DNA of 16,475 bases from SSC3 sp035477015. Lineage in GTDB: Bacteria > Actinomycetota > Actinomycetes > Propionibacteriales > Nocardioidaceae. Where the stretch lies: assembly GCA_035477015.1 (NCBI GenBank), contig DATILB010000230.1:1-16475 (forward strand), in the 5' to 3' direction. Position numbers and translations under genes: made by a program. Positions 7,135 through 13,617 of the stretch are shown in pieces. The first letter of the stretch is position 1, and each line of letters opens with the position of its first letter. The notes beneath the pieces were generated by a model. That model did not search any database. It was not told the origin of the DNA and saw nothing but the letters and a program-made list of their open reading frames with translations.

Positions 7135-7163
7135 AGCGTGCACAAGCGACGTGTCAGCGGTCC

Positions 7164-7406
7164 TCACATCACCCGCGCGGACTCTCCGCCCAGGGTGACG
7201 ACGTCGCCCTTCCGCAACTGGCGGCCTCGTCGCGTCTCGACCTCGCCGTTGACGAGCACCTCGCCGTTCTGGACGAGCGGGCGTACGTCGGACCCGAGGT
7301 CGACGAGGTCGGCGAGCTTGAGGAACTGGCCCAGCCGGATGACGTCCTCACGGATCTCGACCTCACGTGGCGGCGGCGCGGCAACTGCCTTCTTGCGGAG
7401 TCGCAT
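7164..7406 (-). CDS. Small S4-domain RNA-binding protein
   Basis: An 80-residue protein with one S4 domain (about 18-75): IRLGQFLKLADLV followed by the RNA-contacting turn with VNGEVETRRGRQLRKGD. It resembles the stand-alone YaaA/YbcJ type S4 proteins, which bind structured RNA; the target is unknown. The N-terminus is short and basic (MRLRKK). Its ATG overlaps the stop of the preceding zf-TFIIB gene by 1 nt (TGATG), so the two are translationally coupled. Confidence 0.88.
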   Translation of the reverse strand: MRLRKKAVAAPPPREVEIREDVIRLGQFLKLADLVDLGSDVRPLVQNGEVLVNGEVETRRGRQLRKGDVVTLGGESARVM

Positions 7407-7678
7407 CAGAAGTCGAAGAGCTCACCGAGGAAGGACTCCTTGCGCTTCTTCTTGTAGTAGCGCTGATCCTGCTGCTGCGGCTGCGGCTGCGCCGGGTAGG
7501 CCTGCTGGGGCGTCTGCGGGCGCTGCGGTGGAGCCGGGGCCGCGCCGACCGAGCGGTCGATGATCTTGTCGAGCTCACCCCGGTCGAGCCAGACGCCTCG
7601 GCACTCGGGGCAGTAGTCGATCTCGATGCCGTTGCGGTCGGTCATCTGCAGGACGTTGTCGTCGATGGGGCACTTCAT
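7406..7678 (-). CDS. Small zf-TFIIB zinc-ribbon protein
   Basis: A 90-residue protein in three parts: a zinc-ribbon-like N-terminus (1-43; KCPIDDNVL then DYCPECRGVWLDRGELDKI), a Pro/Gln-rich linker (about 48-70) and a basic-then-acidic tail (KKKRK then FLGELFDF). The zf-TFIIB family normally has two CxxC pairs; here the first knuckle has only one Cys followed by Asp, leaving three Cys, which may still bind zinc with another ligand. The function of this family is unknown. ATG 7678 is chosen over TTG 7687 because a TAGTTT hexamer is exactly 7 nt upstream of it; the TTG would lie within that promoter. It is coupled to the S4 gene and just downstream of the DUF445 gene. Confidence 0.87.
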   Translation of the reverse strand: MKCPIDDNVLQMTDRNGIEIDYCPECRGVWLDRGELDKIIDRSVGAAPAPPQRPQTPQQAYPAQPQPQQQDQRYYKKKRKESFLGELFDF

Positions 7679-7685
7679 GAGCCCC

Positions 7686-7691
7686 AAACTA
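7686..7691 (-). promoter_or_regulatory. -10 hexamer (TAGTTT) for leaderless zf-TFIIB gene
   Basis: Minus-strand TAGTTT, 7-nt spacer, then ATG 7678. It sits in the gap behind the DUF445 stop and would let the zf-TFIIB/S4 pair be transcribed independently. Confidence 0.5.
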
Positions 7692-7699
7692 GCGGCGCC

Positions 7700-8956
7700 C
7701 TACAAGTTCAACGAGACCGCATGGATGATCAAGCCGACGAGCCCACCGACCAACGTGCCGTTGATCCGGATGAACTGCAGGTCCTTGCCGACGAAGAGCT
7801 CGATCCGGCGGCTGGCCTCACGCCCGTCCCAGCGGTCGATGGTGTGGGTGATGACGGCAGTCAGCTCGCTGCCGTAGCGGTCCACGACGAAGACCGCGAG
7901 GTCGGCTGCGGTCTTGTCGACCCGTGCACGGAGGGTGTCGTCCTCCTGCAGCCTGCGCCCGAAGTTGACGAGCTCGTGGTTGAGCCGTTGCTGGAGCAGT
8001 CCGTCGGGATCCTCAAGGGAGCTGGTGAGGACACGGCGCAGGGCGTTCCACAGCGAGGTGAACGTGACGGTCACCTGCGGGTGCTCGAGGACCCGCTCCT
8101 TGAGCGCCTCCATGCGGGCTTGGACTCCGGGGTCCTCGAGCAGGTCGTCGGCGAGCTTGTCCAGCAGCCGGTCGAGGGCGGTGCGCGCCGGGTGGAACGG
8201 GTTCGCGCTGATCTCCTCGAGCCAGTCGACGAGCTCGATGTGCAGCCGGTGGGTGACCCGCTCGTTGAGTGACTGCGGGGCCCACCAGGGCGCGCGCTCG
8301 ACGATGATGTCGGAGAAGGTCTCCTCGTTGGCGCGCATCCACTTCAGCATCTCGTCGAAGACCAGGTCGACCAGACCATGGTGCGCCTTGTCGCGTACGA
8401 CCTCCTTGAGGAGGCTGCCCGCGATGGGGCTCACCGGCTCCTCGACGAAGCGCGGGAGGAGGACCTCCGTCACCAGCGAGGCGACGTCCTCGTCCTTCAG
8501 GCGAAGCAGCCCGATGCGGAGCACCGAAGAGACCTCGCGGACGACCCGCGCAGCGTTCTCGGGCTCCACGACCCAGTCGCCGGCCTTGCGGCCGAGGTCG
8601 GCGACCGCGAGCCGGTCGCGGATGATCTGCTCCTGGAGGAAGTTCTCGCCAACGAACTCCTCGAGGCTGCGACCCAGCATGTCCTTGCGCTCGGGGATCA
8701 GCGCGGTGTGCGGGATCGGCAGCCCGAGGGGGTGCTTGAAGAGCGCGACCACTGCGAACCAGTCGGCGATCGCGCCGACCATCGACGCCTCGGCACCGGC
8801 GTTCACGTAGCCGAGGAAACCCTGCTCGTCCCGCGTCAGCAGGTAGACGGCGGCGGCCACAAGCAGCAGCCCGACTGCCACGGAACGCATCCGTCGCAGC
8901 GCGCTGCGTCGCTCGACGTCGAGCGACGGGTCGCCGGTCATCATGGGGACTGCCAC
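7700..8956 (-). CDS. DUF445 family membrane-associated protein
   Basis: A 418-residue protein of the DUF445 (YjiN-like) family: an N-terminal membrane helix (about 25-41), the conserved stretch around EASMVGAIADWFAVVALFKHPLG (58-80 region), IPHTALIPERKD (81-92), a long charged helical middle, and a C-terminal hydrophobic segment preceded by FIRINGTLVGGLVG. The topology places a large helical domain on one side of the membrane. The function is not established. GTG 8956 is taken because TAGGTT lies 6 nt upstream; internal ATGs at 8944 and 8941 are alternatives. It is downstream of the iron transporter operon with 9 bp between, and its -10 overlaps the transporter's last stop codon. Confidence 0.9.
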   Translation of the reverse strand: MAVPMMTGDPSLDVERRSALRRMRSVAVGLLLVAAAVYLLTRDEQGFLGYVNAGAEASMVGAIADWFAVVALFKHPLGLPIPHTALIPERKDMLGRSLEEFVGENFLQEQIIRDRLAVADLGRKAGDWVVEPENAARVVREVSSVLRIGLLRLKDEDVASLVTEVLLPRFVEEPVSPIAGSLLKEVVRDKAHHGLVDLVFDEMLKWMRANEETFSDIIVERAPWWAPQSLNERVTHRLHIELVDWLEEISANPFHPARTALDRLLDKLADDLLEDPGVQARMEALKERVLEHPQVTVTFTSLWNALRRVLTSSLEDPDGLLQQRLNHELVNFGRRLQEDDTLRARVDKTAADLAVFVVDRYGSELTAVITHTIDRWDGREASRRIELFVGKDLQFIRINGTLVGGLVGLIIHAVSLNL

Positions 8957-8962
8957 CCCCGG

Positions 8963-8968
8963 AACCTA
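8963..8968 (-). promoter_or_regulatory. -10 hexamer (TAGGTT) for leaderless DUF445 gene
   Basis: Minus-strand TAGGTT, 6-nt spacer, then GTG 8956. The first three bases of the hexamer are the TAG stop codon of the upstream ABC ATPase gene. Confidence 0.5.
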
Positions 8969-10045
8969 TCGCGCGGGCGGGCTCGAGATGGCGACGTCGC
9001 CCCGGAGCAGGGTGGGTGTCACTCCGGCGACCACCGAGGCAATGACCGGGGTGCCGAGGGGATGGCGCACCGAGTGCGGTTGCCACGAGCGCAGCGTGCT
9101 GCCCGACGCCAGCCGGACGGTGTGCAGGACGAAGGCTCCTTGGTACTCGACGCCGATGACCTCGGCGTTGCCGTGACCGTTGCTCGAGAGCTCGAGGGCG
9201 ACCTCGTGCGGGCGGAGCACGACCTCCACGTCGGTGTCGGCCGCCCACCCCGGCAGGGTCGAGACCGCCCCGATCTCGCAGGTCAGCAGTGCCTGGTGCA
9301 CGTGCGCGGGAAGGAAGTCCGCGTCACCCATGAAGGAGGCGACGAAGCGAGTCGCCGGGGACTCGAACACGGCCGCCGGAGAGTCGGCCTGCTCGATGAC
9401 ACCGTCCCGCATGACGACGACCCGGTCCCCGATCGACAGTGCCTCGGTCTGGTCGTGCGTCACGAAGATCGCGGTCGTGCCCGTCTCGCGCAGGATGCCG
9501 ACGGTGTCAGCACGCACCTTCGCCCGCAGGGTCTCGTCGAGCGAGGAGAACGGCTCGTCGAGGAGTACGACGGCCGGGCTGGGCGCCAGAGCACGCGCGA
9601 GCGCGACCCGCTGCTGCTCGCCGCCCGAGAGCTCGTGCGGGTAGCGATCGGCCAGCGCCTCCATCCGGACGAGCTCGAGCACCTCCTCGACGCGCGCGCG
9701 GCGCCGCTCGCGCGGGAGGTAGGTCAGCCCGAACGCGACGTTGCGGCCGACGGTCAGGTGCGGGAAGAGCGCGTGGTCCTGGAAGACCAGCCCCACCCGA
9801 CGACGCTCCGGGGGCTGCCACGACGCGCCCGCGACGACCTCGCCGTCGATCTCGATCGTGCCGGCCGACGGCCGCTCGAGTCCGGCGACGAGTCGCAGGG
9901 TCGTGGACTTCCCGCAGCCGGAGGGGCCGATCAGTGTGAGGAGCTCGCCTGGAATGACCTGCAGGGTCAGCTCGCGGGCGGCAACCACGGCGCCGTACGA
10001 CTTCGAGACCGAGTCGAGCTCGAGGGAGTACTCGGGGTCAGTCAT
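8966..10045 (-). CDS. Iron ABC transporter ATP-binding protein (FbpC-like)
   Basis: The ATPase subunit of a ferric-iron importer. In 359 residues: Walker A GPSGCGKST (40-48), Q-loop VFQD (Gln89), signature LSGGEQQR (139-146), Walker B LLDEPFSSLD (161-170), and switch His in THDQ (H197). The C-terminal part (about 240-359) is a regulatory TOBE-like domain, as in the FbpC/PotA/MalK group. The substrate is assigned from the neighbouring ferric-binding receptor, not from this sequence alone. ATG 10045 overlaps the permease stop by 8 nt, and the gene is third in the receptor-permease-ATPase operon under the iron box at 12777-12795. Confidence 0.94.
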   Translation of the reverse strand: MTDPEYSLELDSVSKSYGAVVAARELTLQVIPGELLTLIGPSGCGKSTTLRLVAGLERPSAGTIEIDGEVVAGASWQPPERRRVGLVFQDHALFPHLTVGRNVAFGLTYLPRERRRARVEEVLELVRMEALADRYPHELSGGEQQRVALARALAPSPAVVLLDEPFSSLDETLRAKVRADTVGILRETGTTAIFVTHDQTEALSIGDRVVVMRDGVIEQADSPAAVFESPATRFVASFMGDADFLPAHVHQALLTCEIGAVSTLPGWAADTDVEVVLRPHEVALELSSNGHGNAEVIGVEYQGAFVLHTVRLASGSTLRSWQPHSVRHPLGTPVIASVVAGVTPTLLRGDVAISSPPAR

Positions 10046-11702
10046 CCGGACTCCTGTGCGGGTCGACCAGGCGAACCTGCCGGAACAGCAGGAACACCGG
10101 AACGATCGCAGCAGCCACGATCAGGAGCGCTGGCAGGGCGGCCTTCTGCCAGAAGTTCTCGCTGGCCAGCTGGTAGACCCAGACGGAGATCGTCGTGAAA
10201 CCGAAGGGCCGGAGCGTCAGCACGACCGGAAGCTCCTTCACCGCGTCGATGACGACCATCACGATCGCAACCAGCACACCCGACCTGGCCAGGGGCAGAT
10301 GCACCCGGGTCAGGATCCGCCGCGGCGAGGCCCCGAGCGACAGGGCGGACAACGTCATCGTGGGCGACACCTTCGAGAGGCTAGCGTCGACCGCTTGGTA
10401 CGCCGGCGCGAGGAACCGCACCAGGTAGGCGTAGAGGATCCCCGCGACCGAGCCGGTGACCAGCAGCCCGGTCCCCCCGGTGCCGGCCCATTCGAGCACC
10501 CGGTCGAGCCAGTCGAAGGCGAGTAGCACGCCGATGCCGATCACGGCACCGGGCACGGCGTACCCGAAGGTCGTCACCTGAGCCGCGATCCGCGGGACCC
10601 GACCGCCACTGATCCGCAGGGCGTGGCCAAGCAGCATCGCCAGGCTGACACACCCGAGCGCGGCGATGACGGCGACGGTGAGGCTGTTGGCGAGGTACTC
10701 GGCGAACCGTGCGTCGACGAGGCTCGAGGCGTCCTCGCGCGCCTCCGCGACGACCCAGGCGACGAGGCGGGCGACGGGGAGCAGGAAGGCGCAGCCGAGG
10801 GCCAGCAGGCACACGAGCGTCGCTGTCCACGCACGCGCGCCGGTGAGCTGGGTGGGCTCCATCCCCTGACCACGGCCACCCTTCTGGTGGTAGCGGGATC
10901 GGCCACGCATGAGCCGCTCCCCAGCAAGGACCGCCACCGCGAACATCAGCACCAGCATCGAGAGCTGGGTCGCAGTGTGGAAGTCGTAGGAGCCCCGCCA
11001 GGTGAGGTAGACACCGACCGACACTGTCTTCACGCCGAAGTACTGGACGGTCGCGAAGTCCGTGAGGACCTCCATCATCACCAGCGCCAGGCCGGCAGCG
11101 AGAGACGGCCGGGCGAGAGGCAGCACGACCGTGAAGAGCGTGCGCAGCCGTCCGGCTCCCAGCGTGCGGGCAGCGTCGTAGGTCGACGACGACTGCTCGA
11201 GCAGAGCGGCACGGGCCATCAGGTAGACGTACGGGAAGAGCGTCAAGGACATGACCACGGCACAGGCCGGCAGCGAGCGAACGTCCGGTAACCAGACGCC
11301 CGTTCCGAAGGTCGAGCGCGCCCACTCGTGCACGGGACCGCCGACGTCGAACGTGGCGAGGAAGACGAACCCGAGGATGTACGCCGGCATCGCCAGGGGC
11401 AGCACGAGCAGCCAGGAGAGCAGCCCGCGCATCGGGAAGCGGTAGGCCGTCACCAGCCAGGCGAGGCCGCCGCCGACGATCAGTGTCCCGCTGCCCACCA
11501 ACGCCAGCAGCAGCAGCGTCGTGAGCACCATCTCGCCCAGGCCTCGCGGGAGGTCGGGAGCGCTGCCCGCAGACACCGCGTCCAGCGTGACGGCGATGAC
11601 CGGTGTCGCGACCGCGGCCGCGACCAGGAGTACGAGCAACGACCACGCCGGTCGGCCCGCGAAGGCGATCCGGCGTGGTCGTGAGTGCGTGAAGACGGCC
11701 AC
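10038..11702 (-). CDS. Iron ABC transporter permease, fused two-domain (FbpB-like)
   Basis: The membrane subunit of the ferric importer, 554 residues with about twelve hydrophobic segments in two homologous halves. Each half has an EAA-type loop that contacts the ATPase: DAARTLGAGRLRTLFTVVLP (about 176-195) and LSALSLGASPRRILTRVHLP (451-470). Such in-tandem fusion is typical of FbpB/SfuB-type permeases. The frame is open 201 nt further upstream, but that part lies inside the receptor gene and is Arg/Ser/Pro-rich, so the start is put at GTG 11702, 7 nt after the receptor stop; it has only a weak ribosome binding site (GCAGG). The 3' end overlaps the ATPase start by 8 nt. Confidence 0.92.
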   Translation of the reverse strand: MAVFTHSRPRRIAFAGRPAWSLLVLLVAAAVATPVIAVTLDAVSAGSAPDLPRGLGEMVLTTLLLLALVGSGTLIVGGGLAWLVTAYRFPMRGLLSWLLVLPLAMPAYILGFVFLATFDVGGPVHEWARSTFGTGVWLPDVRSLPACAVVMSLTLFPYVYLMARAALLEQSSSTYDAARTLGAGRLRTLFTVVLPLARPSLAAGLALVMMEVLTDFATVQYFGVKTVSVGVYLTWRGSYDFHTATQLSMLVLMFAVAVLAGERLMRGRSRYHQKGGRGQGMEPTQLTGARAWTATLVCLLALGCAFLLPVARLVAWVVAEAREDASSLVDARFAEYLANSLTVAVIAALGCVSLAMLLGHALRISGGRVPRIAAQVTTFGYAVPGAVIGIGVLLAFDWLDRVLEWAGTGGTGLLVTGSVAGILYAYLVRFLAPAYQAVDASLSKVSPTMTLSALSLGASPRRILTRVHLPLARSGVLVAIVMVVIDAVKELPVVLTLRPFGFTTISVWVYQLASENFWQKAALPALLIVAAAIVPVFLLFRQVRLVDPHRSPDD

Positions 11703-11709
11703 CTGCGGC

Positions 11710-12750
11710 TTACTTGTATCCAGCCTCGGCGAGCAGCTCGGTTGCCTCGGCATTGAGCTTGCCGTAGGCCTCCGCGTCGATGGCCAACGGCTTGTAGGGA
11801 CCGAACGACGCGGCGATCTCATCGGCCTCGACGTCAGGGTTGACCGGGTACTCATGGTTGCCGCCGATGAACGACGCCTGGCCGTCGGTGGCGAGCCACT
11901 CAAGGAGCTCCTGCGCGTCGGTCTTGTTGTCGGAGGAGGTCACGACGCCACCGCCGGAGAGGTTCTCCATCACGCCGTCGCCGTCCTGGGAGGCCCAGTA
12001 GAGCTTGGCGTTGAAGTCGGGGTCGTCGGCGAGGATCCGGGCTAGGTAGTAGTGGTTCGAGATGCCGACCTCGCACTCCCCCGCGTCGATCGCCTCGAGC
12101 AGGAGCACGTCGTTGCTCATCACCTCGACGTCGTTGGCGACCCAGCCCTTGACCCACGCGAGGGTGTCGTCACGGCCGTAGGTGTCGATCAGGGCGGCGA
12201 TGAGCGACTGGGTGTACGACTCGGTCTCGCCGCGCATGCAGAGCTTGCCCTTCCACTTCGGGTCGGCGAGCCCGGCGTACGTGTTGGTCGCGTCGAAGTC
12301 CGACGGGTCCACAGTGTCGGGGTTGTAGACGACCGTGCGGGCACGCAGGGCCAGACCGAACCAGCGGTTCTGGGAGTCGCGGTACGCCTCCGGCACCGCC
12401 TCGTCGAGGACCGGGCTGTCGACCGGCGCGAGGATGCCCTCCTCGGCAGCCGCCCACAGGTTGCCCGCGTCCACCGTCATGAAGATGTCGGCCGGCGAGT
12501 CGGCACCCTCGGTCTTGAGGCGCTGCAGCAGCTCGGCGTCCTCGGCGAAGATGAACTCGACCGACTTGCCGGTCTCCTCTTCCCACTTCTCGAAGGCCTT
12601 CTCGAGGTCATAGTGCCGAGCGCTGTAGATCTGGATGTCGGCGTCCCCGCCGATGCCGAGGAAACCGCAGGCGCTGAGCGGGGTGCACAGCGCGAACGCG
12701 ACGAGCGCGGCCAGGGAGCGGCCCAGGAAACGGCGGAGGGGGCGGCGCAT
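11710..12750 (-). CDS. Ferric-iron-binding lipoprotein of ABC transporter (FutA/FbpA type)
   Basis: The receptor of the importer, 346 residues. A signal peptide with Arg-rich start, hydrophobic core and lipobox LSAC (Cys28) predicts a lipoprotein on the outer face of the membrane. Residues in the positions of FutA-type iron ligands are present: His46-Tyr47 (YSARHY), Tyr179 (ETESYTQ) and Tyr234-Tyr235 (NHYYLAR), which argues for ferric iron rather than polyamine or thiamine. Cys171 and Cys226 could form a disulfide. A good Shine-Dalgarno sequence (AAAGGA, 12756-12761) is 5 nt before ATG 12750. A leader of about 27 nt follows from the TAGGCT -10 inside the iron box. It is the first gene of the operon with permease and ATPase. 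Confidence 0.94.
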   Translation of the reverse strand: MRRPLRRFLGRSLAALVAFALCTPLSACGFLGIGGDADIQIYSARHYDLEKAFEKWEEETGKSVEFIFAEDAELLQRLKTEGADSPADIFMTVDAGNLWAAAEEGILAPVDSPVLDEAVPEAYRDSQNRWFGLALRARTVVYNPDTVDPSDFDATNTYAGLADPKWKGKLCMRGETESYTQSLIAALIDTYGRDDTLAWVKGWVANDVEVMSNDVLLLEAIDAGECEVGISNHYYLARILADDPDFNAKLYWASQDGDGVMENLSGGGVVTSSDNKTDAQELLEWLATDGQASFIGGNHEYPVNPDVEADEIAASFGPYKPLAIDAEAYGKLNAEATELLAEAGYK

Positions 12751-12776
12751 GGGGGTCCTTTCGGGCCGATGATCAC

Positions 12777-12795
12777 TAAGGTGAGCCTAACCTCT
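12777..12795 (-). promoter_or_regulatory. IdeR/DtxR-type iron box overlapping the -10 of the iron-transport operon
   Basis: Read on the minus strand, this 19-mer matches the classical consensus TTAGGTTAGGCTAACCTAA at 15 of 19 positions (mismatches at 1, 2, 13 and 18). It contains TAGGCT (12784-12789), a fitting -10 whose start point would lie near 12777, 27 nt before the receptor ATG. Binding of Fe-loaded IdeR/DtxR would block the promoter, so the operon should be induced by iron starvation. The match count is by hand. Confidence 0.85.
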
Positions 12796-12806
12796 CCTGG
12801 TCAGGC

Positions 12807-12822
12807 CGGACCATGCGGTCCG
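12807..12822. repeat. Inverted repeat, CGGACC-4-GGTCCG
   Basis: A perfect 6-bp inverted repeat with a 4-nt loop in the 133-bp divergent gap between the iron operon and the nucleotidyltransferase gene. There is no T-run after it, so it is not a typical terminator; an operator is possible. It is only one short palindrome and may be chance in GC-rich DNA. Confidence 0.35.
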
Positions 12823-12871
12823 CGTCACAGCCCACGCGTACGACGGCCGAGCGGATGCCCGACGCGTGGAA

Positions 12872-12877
12872 GAATCT
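12872..12877 (+). promoter_or_regulatory. Weak -10 candidate (GAATCT) for leaderless nucleotidyltransferase gene
   Basis: GAATCT ends 6 nt before ATG 12884, the same spacing as at other starts in this window, but its first base departs from TANNNT. No Shine-Dalgarno sequence precedes the ATG. Confidence 0.3.
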
Positions 12878-12883
12878 CGCGTC

Positions 12884-13276
12884 ATGACCACCGTGATCAC
12901 CTTCGGGACGTTCGACGTCTTCCACGTCGGACACCTCCGGGTGATCGAGCGGGCCGCAGCCTTCGGCGACCGGCTCGTCGTCGGCGTCTCCGCTGACGAC
13001 CTGAACCTGCGCAAGAAAGGCCGGCTCCCCGTCTTCTCCGAGCGCGAGCGCCTCGAGATCGTGGCCGCACTCAAGCCGGTGGACGAGGTGTTCCTGGAGG
13101 AGAGCCTCGAGCTGAAGCGGGAGTACATCCTGCGCTTCGCAGCCGACGTCCTGGTCATGGGCGACGACTGGGCAGGGAAGTTCGACGAGTTCGAGGACAT
13201 CTGCAAGGTGCACTACCTGACCCGCACGCCGGCCATCTCCACGACGGCCATCATCGAGAAGATCAGCGGCGAATGA
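12884..13276 (+). CDS. Glycerol-3-phosphate cytidylyltransferase-like (TagD-type) nucleotidyltransferase
   Basis: A 130-residue enzyme of the cytidylyltransferase fold. The N-terminus reads GTFDVFHVGHL (8-18) with the HxGH catalytic motif at 14-17, and the C-terminus has RTPAISTT (114-121), the equivalent of the RTEGISTT signature of TagD-type enzymes. These form CDP-activated small alcohols or phosphates; the true substrate (glycerol-3-phosphate or another sugar phosphate) cannot be assigned because no wall-polymer genes are nearby. Length fits TagD. ATG 12884 is preferred over GTG 12866 because homology starts there and a hexamer lies 6 nt upstream. The stop overlaps the next ATG by 4 nt (ATGA), linking it to a small membrane protein. 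Confidence 0.85.
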   Translation: MTTVITFGTFDVFHVGHLRVIERAAAFGDRLVVGVSADDLNLRKKGRLPVFSERERLEIVAALKPVDEVFLEESLELKREYILRFAADVLVMGDDWAGKFDEFEDICKVHYLTRTPAISTTAIIEKISGE

Positions 13277-13617
13277 GCACCCCCGCGCCCCGGCCGCCCC
13301 GCGTGGCGAAGCACCTGATGACGCCGGGTCAGCCCCGGGTCGTCCGCGAGTCCATGGGGGTCGGCAAGGTCCAGAAGTGGGTGCTCTCGACGCTGGCCGC
13401 CACCACGATCATGCACCTGGCGGGCGGGCTGGTGCTCGCAGCGGCCTTCCTCGACGGCGCCGGGAAGCAGGTCGCGATGCTCGGCATCGCCACCGCCTTC
13501 GGCGTCCTCGCGATGGCCGCAGCCCTGCTCATCCATCAGCGGAGCGTGCTCAGCCCGTGGCTGGTCCTCGGCCTAGTGCCGACGCTGGTAGGCGTCTACT
13601 TCATCTTCGTGCGGTGA
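13273..13617 (+). CDS. Small three-helix membrane protein
   Basis: A 114-residue protein of unknown function: a Pro/Arg-rich N-terminal segment (1-34) then three hydrophobic helices (about 38-58, 66-87, 93-112) with a very short C-terminus. I do not recognise a family. It starts inside the nucleotidyltransferase stop (ATGA), so it is translated in concert with it, which suggests a membrane partner for the enzyme or its product (inference). Its last 45 bp overlap the 3' end of the convergent YibE/F gene. Confidence 0.8.
   Translation: MSTPAPRPPRVAKHLMTPGQPRVVRESMGVGKVQKWVLSTLAATTIMHLAGGLVLAAAFLDGAGKQVAMLGIATAFGVLAMAAALLIHQRSVLSPWLVLGLVPTLVGVYFIFVR

Noticed and set aside
7135..7163. CACGT...ACGTG hairpin between pcp and the S4 gene as a bidirectional terminator
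   Set aside because: The stem is 5 bp with a loop of about 16 nt, begins inside the pcp stop region and has no T-run.
7679..7687. TTG start at 7687 for the zf-TFIIB protein
   Set aside because: It overlaps the TAGTTT hexamer, whereas ATG 7678 has the leaderless spacing and begins directly before the conserved KCP motif.
8378..10198. A 606-codon open frame on the + strand
   Set aside because: It is antisense to the DUF445 and ABC ATPase genes, is rich in Arg, Asp and Gly with no recognisable domain, and crosses the boundary between two well-supported genes. Long antisense frames are expected in GC-rich DNA.
11703..11903. An N-terminal extension of 67 codons on the permease
   Set aside because: It lies within the receptor gene, is Arg/Ser/Pro-rich and lacks similarity to permease N-termini; GTG 11702 follows the receptor stop directly.
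12052..12996. A 314-codon + strand frame antisense to the iron-binding receptor
   Set aside because: The receptor on the other strand has a lipobox and iron-ligand motifs; the + frame has no domain and would run through the iron box and promoter.
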